Of a stretch of DNA of 64,000 nt, positions 24,836 through 35,330 are shown piece by piece. The stretch's first letter is position 1; the number at the start of each line of letters is the position of its first letter. The notes under the pieces were generated by a model. The model was not told the DNA's origin. It ran no database searches and worked only from the letters and a program-made list of their open reading frames with translations. A program made the translations under genes and the position numbers. Origin of the DNA: Psococerastis gibbosa. Lineage: Eukaryota > Arthropoda > Insecta > Psocodea > Psocidae. The stretch lies in assembly GCA_963971405.1 (NCBI GenBank), contig OZ020484.1, positions 19,778,001 to 19,842,000 of the forward strand. Reading direction: 5' to 3'.

Positions 24836-25227
24836 GAGTGTACAGCCCGTAGGAAATTGGCAGCCCCAATTTTAATACTTTTTACTTTATATTTCATTAA
24901 CTAAGCATTTTATTGAAGATTTGGCTCATTAAAGTTGTAGAAGACTACTTAAGCACCATATAATTGATATAATAAGATATTTTTAATTTTCGAAATTGTT
25001 AGTTTTTTCATAAACATGATAATATTTTATAAACAATAATTGTTCACGTGTAATCGATTTTATAAAAAAAAAAACTGTAATTTCGAAAACAAAAAATATC
25101 TAATACATATATGATGCATGAAATAGTCTTCTACAACTTAAATGAGGCAAATCTTTAATAACATGCTTAGTTAATTAAATCAAATGTATTACATTTCGGG
25201 TGCCTATTTCCTACGGGCTGTACACTC
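24836..25227. mobile_element. MITE with long imperfect inverted repeats
   Basis: A 392-bp element begins GAGTGTACAGCCCGTAGGAA and ends with its reverse complement. Complementarity continues inwards, including AAGATTTGGCTCATT and AAAGTTGTAGAAGACTA near 24918-24953 and its mirror at 25120-25160. The internal motif is shared with the elements at 20839 and 51668. No transposase is encoded. Confidence 0.75.
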
Positions 25228-25506
25228 TTAAGGTTGAATCCCATATTCAGGTGACTTTTAGACCTTCTTGTCTGTTGAAGTTCTGTGGGTACTTGTAGAT
25301 TTCTATAGCCTCTCCGTGCAACTGGGGGGGGGGGGTGGCTTTCAGAACGACCACGACCTATCATCCCGGATTCCACTGCTTCGTCGCATAGAATAAATAT
25401 TTACTTAACACATCCGAGACCGCTTATGGCTTCCTTAAATTTCACTTTGGCATACACCAATTCCATATTAAATCCATCCGTACTCCCCGCCACTTTGTAA
25501 TCAAAT

Positions 25507-25673
25507 CAAGGACGGATACAGGGGGGGGGGGGGGCAGGGGGTAGCTGCCCCCCCCCCCCGCCAAAATTTGGTTAATTTATTTATTACGCTCTTATTTAAT
25601 CGATCCTACATATGTTTTTCCTATTTTGACCCACAACTCCCCCCCCCCCCAAAAATGGCTGGACCCGTCCCTG
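25507..25673. mobile_element. hAT-type MITE, family CAGGGACGGATCCAG
   Basis: A 167-bp element with ends CAAGGACGGATACAGG and GGCTGGACCCGTCCCTG. It is flanked by a perfect 8-bp duplication AATCAAAT (25499-25506, 25674-25681). Long G and C runs sit just inside each end and could pair. Near-identical relatives are at 36166 and 40840. The terminal CAGGGACGGATCCAG is a known hAT end type. Confidence 0.9.
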
Positions 25674-25681
25674 AATCAAAT

Positions 25682-27540
25682 ATTTTATCGCGTTTCAAAA
25701 TTCTTCATAACACTTGAGTAAAGTGAGCAGTACTGGTTAGCCCTTTAAGAAGCCCTTCGACCCCACGGCAGGGTCGTGACTTGCGTTGGAAATCATGCCC
25801 AAAGGAGATTTTTTTCATTTATAAAGGGCTGCCTCGTAAAGTAGCCACCTCGCTCGTTATGACTTGAGGGCCCATTAAGCCCAAAAAAATTGTTGACAGA
25901 AAAGGTTCATCTTGTCTTCTTAGTGCACGTCCTGCTTTGCCATTTTATTTATGATGAGTGAAATGGGCAGTTATCCGCCTGTATTACGGGTTTATAAAGT
26001 TTACAACGCCCGTAAAAAGTTGACTAGGGGACCAGCCCCAATCAGCAGTGAAACATCAGCTTACCCCGTGGGATTGGTAAAGCTCCTGCCGGCCATCAAC
26101 GTTTAAGATGGATCGCTGTTTTTGTCTGGTTCAGGAAGTTGTCAGCATGGAAGAGGGTGAGATGCTAGCGTCCTCGTCTGCCTCTTCATTCCTCGTTAAT
26201 GAACTCAACTTGGACTCATGACAGACTCCTGACATAACACTAATAGCTTCTAAACCGTCGTCCCTGCTGAAATAGGTTTTCATCGGGCAAAGATCTACAA
26301 AGATATTCAGTCTCTTTCCCTTCACTATATGATGATAGTTTGAACTGAATGCAGATAATAATTTTATAGAACAACCTAGTTAAATTAGAAGCCATAAACT
26401 TCTAAATTTTCAACAACAACAAACCTGAGGAACCATACCTAATCCCAAAAAAATTGAGAGGCAAGATGTACGAGTATTGTACGTTCCATATGAAAATGAT
26501 CTTACCACATTTCAAATGAATATATCGTTATCTCCGACTTCTGTCCGTTTGCCTTATATATTAATTACTTACTATTTTTTTGAACAAGGGATGAATTCAT
26601 GTTCAAATGGAAATGTATGCAAAAAAGGAGGTTGCCATTTAAAAAAGATCAACTATGACTATGACACCAGGTTCAGGTAAGGATGTCGACAGTCCTATCA
26701 TGTACAGCTTCTTAAACTAGGTTTTTCAGTATGTATAATAAGTAAGTATTTTTCAGAGGAAAATGCCACACATGAAAGATGCTACACACTTGTGACACAC
26801 CCTGTATATACAAACAGAGCTTTATACAATTTTCATTTTCATTTTCAAAACATTCAATCCTATCGCTAAGCACTTAGCAGCGTGGGTAAGATTCAGTAGG
26901 AAGTCTAGGTAACCCAAGTTTTCTTTGAAATAGTTACAGAAAATGTCAGATAAAACTTGGGGAGTTACAGTTGCAGTAGGTAATCCATTGGATTTAGACT
27001 AGACTATTTACCGACATGCGGAGTTTTTCCGAACCTATTGAAAACTCGAATAATTCTACATGGTCTTCTAAGGAAAAATCACATTGTTGTAAAAATGTGT
27101 TTCTCAGACATAAATACTTTACTTGTACTCTTATAAAAACAAATTCCCGTTTTATTTCAAATTACGCAGTTGGGCACGACATGGGAGTAAGAATATACTG
27201 TATATGGGTATGATTCGTGAATAAATTGCAACTTCTGTACATACTGTCAGTTCGTTTGAATCTTTTATATAAAGCATGATTTGAACCGCCTAAAAGTGAA
27301 ATATGAATTTCCGTTATTTAAAAAAAAAAATTAAAAATAACACCACGAGGAATACCTTGGCATCATCTACTACTGTATACTATACGATATAAAAATAATT
27401 CATGTTTATCGGATGTCCAAGATATCGTAAGTTACGAAACTGATCAGATAGTGATCAAACTTTGGTATGGTAGTGTGTTCTAGGAACGCACCCGATGGTA
27501 CCTGGACCAAAACATACATAAAATACAATAAATTACAATA
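25682..27540. other. intronic stretch without recognised element
   Basis: Within the large intron of the Ig gene I recognise no exon, RNA gene or element here. Short frames (26131-26325 minus, 26477-26680 plus) have no family resemblance. Confidence 0.5.
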
Positions 27541-27544
27541 GATA

Positions 27545-27760
27545 GGACATGTAGAGTTGTGGTACAGACTCCGACTTTCACCCAAAGGTTGTTGGTTCGA
27601 GTCTCACACTTGCTACATTTTCTGGCCATGCTTCGGAGGGCATGTAAAGCAGGCGGTCCCGGGCCTTTATAGCTTATAGCTTTATAGGCCTAACTTCGCT
27701 AGGTTGGCTTAGTAATAGAACAAAAAAGTCAATATTTATTTATTTATATTATTTATTTAA
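27545..27760 (+). repeat. tRNA-derived SINE family 1, full-length
   Basis: The head has pol III box A (TAGAGTTGTGG) and box B (GGTTCGAGTCTC, close to GGTTCGANTCC) at tRNA spacing. A conserved body follows (TTCTGGCCATGCTTCGGAGG, GCAGGCGGTCCCGGGCC, CGCTAGGTTGGCTTAGTAAT), with a TTTA-repeat tail. The minus copy at 31891-32103 aligns along its whole length. The cloverleaf is not preserved beyond the head, so this is not a functional tRNA gene. Confidence 0.85.
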
Positions 27761-28314
27761 AATAGTTTCGACTTTGTAAACAAATCAAAAAGTAAACAAA
27801 ATAAAAATTTGGAACGGAGGAGTAAGACTTGAGTTAATTTATGAATTCAAATATAACCTGTTCGTTGGAATGTTTTGTAGGCGTATACATGGCTTGGCCT
27901 AACAGCTCTGGCCCAACAGGAAAATAAGGATTTTCGGTTTTAAAAAAAAATCACAGGGAAAACCTCGGCATTATTAATTTATAAAATAAAATGTGTGGGA
28001 GTGGAGTAGTGAGGACGTTATCCGGCGCGATTGTGAGGACGAACGCCACTCGGAAGTGGCAAGGGGCTGTAAATTTCCCATTCAGTTCCGCAAAAAAAAT
28101 AATTAATGCATTTTTCTCGAGGAACGCATTGGTCCATTTACCGTGCTTCCAGCCCATAGTGGTGAGCTTTGTTCCCAAAACCACCCCAACGAAAATATCA
28201 CCTCCTGAGACCGTTGACATTTTTCAAAACACTCGACTATCCTCCTTTTTTTAAGCCATGTGGACTTCTGGCTCATTTTGAATTTTACTTAAAACATTTT
28301 TTTTTTAATAAAGT

Positions 28315-28473
28315 ATTATTCGCATACAAACAATTCAATAAATGTATCCGAATAACCTCTTCGGTTGCCTCTGCAGGTAATACCTTTGATGAGTTACGAC
28401 AGGTCACCGATCGCATGATGTGTAGAGACTCGCCAAAGTACGAACAAGCTACCATTATGCCATCGAAGTGAAA
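28315..28473 (-). repeat. SINE family 2 copy
   Basis: Plus-strand text GCATACAAACAATTCAATAA ... GAGTTACGACAGGTCACCGA ... GCTACCATTATGCCATCGAA is the reverse of the family head. It is diverged but collinear. Confidence 0.6.
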
Positions 28474-28841
28474 AGATTTAAACTAGGCTTCTGTCTGGTT
28501 ATGTGCTAAACACCGCTATTTATTTATAAGGGTACAAATGCATTGCTTTGCATAGCAGAAAAGAATTTAAAAAACTCGTAAATTTTACGTTGTTTTATCC
28601 CTAGGTGTAAGGATTATTATTACAGTTTATGCAGTTTCTGCCACGTTTTATGTTCTGATATTGCACATTCTATTGTAGGTGCGTATTGTAGGTTTTTTAT
28701 GATTCTCGTTTAACCGCATTTTCCTCTCGTTATGGAAACATATTTTATTGCCATTCTACAGCATGCAACTTTTCACAGCTTACATACGGAGCGTTTATTT
28801 GTATGTAGCGTATATGTACTGTATATGTGTGTGTTATAGGT

Positions 28842-29371
28842 TAGGGTGGCCAGATATACTCTTCTCAAGAGTATTTATACTCTTTTGTGTTCCCAATTCG
28901 ACATACTTTCTTTTTGTACTTTAGATGCAAATATACTCTTTTTTAAATCAGATCCTACTCTTTTACTCTTTCACAGAATTTGTTTATTTTGACGCTGGGG
29001 GAGAAGAGGAAGTGCACTCTTCAGCTAAATAGAAGTAACTTAGGTCGGATAAAAATACACAAGGTAGAATGGAATAATAGTTTAATTATTCAAGTAGCTA
29101 TTGCTTATAATTGTAAAATTTTATCGGGCGGGTTATGCATGCGAATAATTAATCGTGTTATCCTTTGATTTTTTGATGAAGAAATAGGCGTACTATACCC
29201 GAAAAATAAAATCGATTTAAGTGATTTAAAGAGGAGAGTGTGACACACAACCCCCCCCCCCCCTGGCTCTTGCGTATTAGATCTTTTATTGTATATATAT
29301 ATATAGGCTACTTATACTATATGTATCTTGCATATTTACTCTTTTTTCATTTTGGAAATCTGGCCACCCTA
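28842..29371. mobile_element. non-autonomous hAT element, TAGGGTGGCCAGAT ends
   Basis: A 530-bp element with inverted ends TAGGGTGGCCAGAT and ATCTGGCCACCCTA. The flanks TTATAGGT and TGTTAGGT agree at 6 of 8 positions, as expected of an old 8-bp duplication. The interior is rich in ACTCTT repeats and has one C run (29251-29263). The 62-codon frame inside shows no transposase motif. Confidence 0.7.
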
Positions 29372-29384
29372 TGTTAGGTCGGAT

Positions 29385-29545
29385 TTTGTAAATGCACATT
29401 GGAGGTACTGTCCTCCGCGAGTTGGTGTAGATGGTGGAGCGTCGTACAAAATCGAGAAGACTGGAAGAGTACTGTTGAGCAGGCCAAAGCGCATCAAGGG
29501 CGGTACAGCCAGAAGAAGAAGAAGAAGAAATTAGAGGTACTCACA
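29385..29545 (+). pseudogene. LINE ORF2 C-terminal end with AAG-rich tail
   Basis: The plus frame reads NREDWKSTVEQAKAHQGRYS followed by lysine codons from a GAA/AAG run. A D-R-x-x-W-R-x-x-V-E-x-A-K-x-H-x-G end, then a short tandem tail, is typical of RTE-like LINEs. It stops 16 bp before the Harbinger-like element. Confidence 0.6.
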
Positions 29546-29560
29546 TATTCCATGAACAAT

Positions 29561-31597
29561 AGGGGGATTCACTCTGTTGGTAGAACGTAGAAATAGAAAA
29601 ATCGAAAAATAGCTCAGAGTGAGGATACCTCCGTACAACCGTAGAAATAGTAAAAGTTTTTAAGGCGCATTCTGTGGAGTAAAAATTGAAACTGTATACT
29701 ACAAGGAACTACCAACAGGTGTGGGCGCTACGTTCTTGTCTTTTTGTCAGTTTGTTTTTGTTTTTGTTTTTAGCCGTGTAATTTGTTTTTGATTTTAGCA
29801 GGTGTTTTTTTCACTTTAAGTTTAAACTTATTTTTCATTACCTACCTACCTATGCCTAAATTAGGAAATACGTTGAAAGCCATCAACTTCCTCGCAGAAA
29901 AATGCAATGCAATGATGTGCGAGAATTTTGAAGAGGAGGAAGAAATACTAAGTTAAGCCATCGACGATATTTCTGTGGTCATGTAATTACGGTAGGCCTA
30001 TAGCGTACGCTTTTGCATTGGGTCTGTCCCTAAATCTAAGGAGTGGTGGACCAACGTGCTTCCGAGCCACGAGTCCACGACGAAATGTGCGGTTTAACAT
30101 TTTCATGGGAGTTTTGCATTGGCCAATTGAAGAGGAAAGAAGAGAAATCGTCAATGCAAAAATTCACGAGCTGCCTCATTGTATTGGCTACTTAGACGGT
30201 TGTGGAGAGTTCCTACTCACGCAAACAAAATTATGCCATCAAAGCGCAAGATGTACAAGATAATACAGCCGGTACCAGAAAAAAGGAAGGCGCTCATGGA
30301 AACAGTTTTAAAGCTATGATGCAGCCTCTGTCAATTATAAGTATTTTATAGCTAGACCGTTCGTTCTCTTTCAATGATTGACTTACGCCAGCAGCAATAA
30401 CAATTCGTATAAATACGTATGAAATACGTATAAATAACTAATGTAATCAAATTAAATAATTAATGTATTAAGGCCTATATATAAAGGAAATATGGTTCAA
30501 TGTTTTATTGATTTGACAGTAGAATAATAAATTAACACTTAAATTGTATCGAAAGACACATTTTGAATTCAATATAATAACGAAGGCTTTCACGGTTGGA
30601 GTCTAATAAAGGGACAGAAGAATCCGGGCTAATAGGCCTTGGTCGATTTCAAAGTAGGCTTCCAAACGTTTCGTCAACAACTGCTTACGACATCTTCAGT
30701 GGTGTTACGTACACCTATACTTCTAAGGTTGTATCGCGGAGGTGTCGTAGCAACTGACTGACTGAGTGACTGACTGGTGCTGTCGTGCAGGAATGGTTCA
30801 GTGCGCAGGCGCTCTCGTTTCTGATTGGGCCGTTGGCGTCATTCTTTTTGTTGTTGTCTGGGCGGTTGGTTTCTGAAACAGAAAGAAAAACCGGAGATGT
30901 GTAGACCTAACTGCATTCAATAATGTAGAATCCATGCACCACACCAATATTATAATTCGTAGCAAAATTACTGAACGCCGTATTCCAATGTAGGCTACAG
31001 TAACTCCAAATTTCCTGCAGAATAGCCCTAAGGAATAATTTACCTACATACCCGAACAAATGCAAAAAAACACAGGCCATAAGGCATAAGTACAGTACCT
31101 ACGTACTTCAAAGGAACGAAGTAGTTGTGTCTGCGGCTTTTTTAAGCGTAAAACTTACGTGTTAATAACAATCAATTGTAATCCTAATTCCTAGCATGTT
31201 TTGGCGATTTTCAGATGGGTATCAACAGCAAATAACGTAAGCAGCATATTCAATTTTGATATAAACACAAGCAACTTACCTCCAAATTAAGTTTCTTGTA
31301 CTTTGGCTATTAATATCTCGAGGAACTTATTAACAGCTTCCGCAGTCCACCTCTTGCTACATATTTCCTTCTGTTTTTTGTCGTTAATTTGTCTTGTACA
31401 ACTCATTTTTAAAATTAAATAGTTAAATATGAGCAATAAAAACAACAAATATGGTCGACCATTTGCTTTGTTTTTGATTCCCCAAGTAGTAGAAAGCCGT
31501 AGAAAGACACGATTAACACATGTCCTTATGGCATTATTTCTACCGTAGAAAAACTGTAGTTTTATTTCTACGTTCTACCAACAGAGTGAATCCCCCT
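29561..31597. mobile_element. Harbinger-like DNA transposon, 2037 bp
   Basis: Perfect 35-bp inverted repeats (29561-29595 and 31563-31597) begin AGGGGGATTCACTCTGTTGG. The element is flanked by AAT on both sides (29558-29560, 31598-31600), a 3-bp duplication as in PIF/Harbinger. The sub-terminal motif CCGTAGAAA recurs near both ends. A transposase remnant lies at 30018-30310. A 300-bp block near 30580-30880 has a Penelope/hammerhead-like motif and may be a later insertion. Perfect ends beside a broken gene suggest movement by transposase supplied elsewhere. Confidence 0.85.
30018..30310 (+). pseudogene. Harbinger (HARBI1-like) transposase fragment
   Basis: The plus frame gives VLHWPIEEERREIVNAKIHE, then LPHCIGYLDGCGEFLLTQ. 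After a small deletion or frame change, ATTATGCCATCAAAGCGCAA encodes YAIKAQ with DVQDN after it. In HARBI1-like DDE transposases an F-P-x-C-I-G-x-x-D-G-T block carries the first catalytic aspartate, and a Y-x-x-x-x-Q-x-V-x-D block the second. Here Thr after D-G is Cys, and the spacer between the blocks is much shortened, so the protein is not functional. Later catalytic regions were not found. Confidence 0.7.
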
Positions 31598-31890
31598 AAT
31601 AGTAAATGAAAACTGCAACTATTGAAAAATCTGGACTAAAAGTAGAATATAACTGGATTTCCCTAGTCCAATTAACTTTGCTGCTACGCTACGATAATCA
31701 TACATAGCAGGGAAAACAAGGGATTCCAAAAGAGGTACTCTAGGTTCGACGTAGCATGACAGGTGGGGAAATAGGTTTTGGCTCGACACATTAAAAAAAA
31801 AGCAGCTGCATATAACATCACTGCTCTAGATCAGGATTATTACGGTACTGAAGTCACAATTTTGGAATTGTGCAAGAAATGCTCTAAATT

Positions 31891-32103
31891 AAAATAAATA
31901 AATAAGGACTCTTTGTTTCTATTACTAAGCCAACCTAGCGGAGTTAGGGCTATATTGCCCTCTCTTACACTAAACTAGGAGGGCCCGGGACCGCCTGCTT
32001 TACATGCCCTCCGAAGCATGGCCAGAAAATGTAGCCAGAGTGGGACTCGAACCAACAACCTTTCGGGTAAAAGTCAGAGTCCGTACCACTACGCTACATG
32101 TCC
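31891..32103 (-). repeat. tRNA-derived SINE family 1, full-length
   Basis: In minus orientation it begins GGACATGTAGCGTAGTGG (A box), with GGTTCGAGTCCCACTC (a perfect B box). It then follows the family body to CTAGGTTGGCTTAGTAATAG and ends in a TTTATTTATTTT tail (plus strand 31891-31906). It is less decayed than the 27545 copy in the promoter boxes. Confidence 0.87.
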
Positions 32104-32204
32104 TGAAATAAATTCGCCCCAGATAATAAATTGTGTAGTAAACAGAAAAGTGACATCAACAAGCCAGATTATTGCATACGTAAGTTATACAATGCTCTTA
32201 TCTG

Positions 32205-32430
32205 TACTCGGTTAAGTCATGCTTTCGCCTGTTACATTGCGTCAATGGTAAGCTTGTCTCAGCTCGTCCATTGTCGCTTGTAGCCGGTGTAGGTTGATAT
32301 CGAGGATATAAACCAGTTTGCCAATGGCCAAAAATTCTTACGAAAACAATACAAATCATTTCCGACATCTATGGTGTCTTTGGCATTGGGCAAAGGACCT
32401 ATGGGCCTGAGACCATAAAAAGTCCTTAAA
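32205..32430 (+). repeat. dispersed repeat R3, copy
   Basis: Contains AAGTCATGCTTTCGCC, GTCAATGGTAAGCTTGTCTC, CCAGTTTGCCAATGGCC and GTCTTTGGCATTGGGCA, collinear with 22215-22830 and the reverse of 57235-57425. No coding or pol III boxes are seen. Confidence 0.6.
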
Positions 32431-33880
32431 AAAATTACAATTTGGATGTATAAAAATTAATACTCGTAGGTAGTGTTTCTAATTAATTCAACATAGAACA
32501 TTTTAAATAAAAAGTCCTTGAGGATATTATTATTTTTTAAAAATTATGCTACAACATAACTTTATAATAGATTGCAACAGCTTGTTAAAGAAACAAAATA
32601 GAAGTCAATGGAAAATGAGAGCAGCAACTGGACAGGAAGTTTCGAGTGCAGACCCTACTTTATGCCTGGGGGCTCCAAGTAGGCAACGAGTCCGTTTCCC
32701 TGCAAATAGTTTAAAATTCATGGAAACTCTTGGGCTATTTACAGAATCTCACGGTTCCAACGACGTTCTTGTTCCAATATTAGAACTTGGGATCTTCCCC
32801 ATCGATAGAAAGGCTCATTGAAGCTGGTTTCCAACTTAAAGTGCAAATTAAAGCCAAACTTGAGAAAGCATAGTTTTACTACTGCCAAACAATTGGAACC
32901 ACTTTCGAATTGTTTGTTTTTATGTTAAGCCCCTGCGCTCTTAGACCATATATAATACTCTATACACGGCATTCTAGCATGAGAAAGTTGGGACACCAAC
33001 ATTATGTTTATCTTTTGCCAGTGGATGATGTCACAGCCGTCAGTCAGTCACCCGAGTAAAAGTTTCTAATTTAATATTTCAATCTTAAATTATTTTCACC
33101 AAAGTTAAAAAATGTTCTCTCACTCCAATTAATTAATTAACTAATTAACTAAACAAAACTTGAAAGTAACAGGTTCGCGCCTCTAAAAGCAGCTGCTTTT
33201 GCACATTTGCCAGTGTGCGACGTCATTTTGTGTTGGTCCCTCGAAAATTCTAACATGGCATTTCTAGAGTATAATATGGTCTAACCCATGTATACTGTAT
33301 AGTACCGGGAAACGGAGCACGAAGCTCGGTTGGCGCAGCTAACATTTTTTTTTAATATACTATTAAACGGATCAAATTGTAGGGCAGAGCCTCTGAGGCG
33401 TCTTTTGATCAGCTATGTTGTTCATCTCTAGCTGGAATTATTTTCATCACATCCACATTTCACGGCTCATTTTATGTCTTTCTCTGTGGTGCGTATTACA
33501 TTTTAACATCTACAGTGGAAGGTATAAATCAAAGTCGTGCACAGCTCATATTACATAGTAGCCCTGCCTAACCCTTATGTGAAATTCACAGACCTACTTA
33601 ATTAAATGTACCTTACCATATGGTAATCAAGGTGAAAACATATATTTATCAGTAGTAAAAACATTGGAAGGTAGGTTTGCAGTGTTTGTAACTTATAGTT
33701 TTTCATTTCATTATTTGATTCAAACGATTGCCAAAACGTTAAATTTTAATTTTATAACAAGTTATATATATTACAAATTATATTATATTATAAATTAAAA
33801 TTTAATAAATACAACTTTTTTCAATTCCCAACAACACATAAATAATTAGATTACTCGTGACTTCGTGGTATTTCATTTTA

Positions 33881-34098
33881 ATAAACAAAAAATAAAAAAT
33901 AACAAAAACTTAGAGTTTTAGAAAAACTTGTTATAACAACCCGAATTAGTAAAACCCAATAAGGGTTTTATACTAACACAAGTGGGTTTCTTAGACAAAG
34001 TTAATTTCTTTACGATTATTTGGGTTTTACTAATTCGGGTTGTTATAACAAGTTTTTCTAAAACTCTAAGTTTTTGTTATTTTTTATTTTTTGTTTAT
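33881..34098. mobile_element. palindromic element with identical 77-bp arms
   Basis: The left arm 33881-33957 and right arm 34022-34098 are exact reverse complements over 77 bp. They enclose a 64-bp spacer. The spacer has ATAAGGGTTTTATACTAACA and AAAGTTAATTTCTTTACG. One arm plus part of the spacer recurs at 42647-42755. It lies 96 bp downstream of the splice donor of the first Ig exon (minus strand), so the pre-mRNA could form a long hairpin there. Confidence 0.9.
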
Positions 34099-34193
34099 CC
34101 CAAAAACACGCTACGTTATGTGGAAGTTGTCCGAAGTCCTATTTATTAAATTTCAACGTCTAATTTTATTAGACCTATAAAACCTAGTTTTAC

Positions 34194-34323
34194 CTGTAAA
34201 GTGGTATGCCCGAAGCTCCCTTGAACCACAGTACCATGTTGAGGGAGTCCTCTCCTTCAGGTATTGTATCACATGGCAATTCAACGTCTTTCCCAGGTAC
34301 CGCCCAAATTACTTCAGCCGGCA
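34194..34323 (-). CDS. Sidestep-like Ig protein, exon for first half of Ig1
   Basis: A 130-bp exon entering in phase 1 and leaving in phase 2. The acceptor is TTTTTTGTTTCAG before TG; the donor is GTAAAA after TACAG. It encodes PAEVIWAVPGKDVELPCD (start of an Ig domain with its first cysteine) and, after an acidic stretch, MVLWFK, then GIPLY. VLWFK-x-x-x-G-I-P-L-Y-S is characteristic of Sidestep Ig1. The split serine is completed by the exon at 12699. No signal peptide is present here; a phase-1 leader exon should lie at higher coordinates, probably beyond this window. No promoter can be assigned. Confidence 0.9.
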
Positions 34324-34348
34324 CTGAAACAAAAAATGGTCCAACTCG

Positions 34349-34462
34349 TAATATTGGCCACTTTCTACTTGATGGCAAAACCACAATACTTTCACTCGTC
34401 CAAATCATAATATTGGCCACTTTCTCCTTGATGGCAAAACCACAGAATTGTCACTCATACCG
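34349..34462. repeat. 59-bp tandem duplication
   Basis: TAATATTGGCCACTTTCT starts at 34349 and again at 34408, and the copies share CTTGATGGCAAAACCACA. It lies directly upstream (in gene orientation) of the acceptor of the first Ig exon. Confidence 0.8.
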
Positions 34463-34869
34463 TATTTGTTTAAATATACCGAGAAACATCATAAAGAACC
34501 GGTCCGAGTTTACTCGAACATGCTTTCCAATTTATCAAAATTAGTAGATAGAGAAAATGAGTAATTTCATGGTAAATAATTTTCCTATGGTTAAATTTCC
34601 GATATCTCGGGGGGGGGGGGGTGTCCACCTAACGTCACTCGTCACTGGTGGTGATGTAAATTCTAGATAGGTCAGACCAACACATCACCACACAGCAATA
34701 CTGGCAGGGCACGCAATGCATTTGAGCGTGAATTTTCTATGATTTTTACAAAAACGTTTTTTTGTACAAAACCAAATACTTTTTTGGGAAAGCAACCTGT
34801 TCGGTTTCGTTACTCAATTTAACACCTAAAACATACCTGAAGGTAGAAATCATCGATAGAAAGGTGTCG

Positions 34870-35330
34870 CAGAAAAATTATTTTTTAGTCATTTTTCATT
34901 AAAAATTTAGTCATTTTTTTTTTTTACCCCCAGAAGCAAACTATCAAGGGGCAAGTGAACCCCCTGCATTTTATCAACATTAACAACAGCTACAATATAT
35001 GTGAATTTAAAAGAAATCGTTGGAGCCGTTTTTGGGAAATAATTTTTTTAGAAGTTTTTTGAAAATAAAACCCCCCAAATTGAGTTAGCCCAAAATAAAC
35101 AAAATGGTCCCGAGGTATGATTTTTGTGAACCTACATGCCGAATTTCATCAAAATCGACCGAGTAGTTTGCCCGGAAATCGACGCACAGACAGACAGACA
35201 GACAGACAGGCATTTCCTGAGACGGTTCCTGGGACCTTAAAACATATAAATCCGTTGAAATCTCGGAATCGAAAATTTCGACCGTCACAAAGCTTTCCTT
35301 ATACTACGTATAAATTGGAAAGCAATAACT
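34870..35330 (+). repeat. dispersed repeat R5 with ACAG microsatellite
   Basis: Contains AAACTATCAAGGGGCAAGTG, the phrase CCGAATTTCATCAAAATCG, an (ACAG)n run near 35185-35207 and GAAAATTTCGACCGTCACAA. The ends match 46760-47025, which lacks the middle 150-200 bp. The HAEFHQNR-like phrase is part of a repeat, not a gene. Confidence 0.65.

Noticed and set aside
27545-27620. Functional tRNA gene
   Set aside because: Box A and B are present but the acceptor stem does not close, and the sequence continues into a conserved SINE body.
34206-34544. 112-codon plus-strand frame
   Set aside because: It is antisense to the first Ig exon and runs through a tandem duplication.
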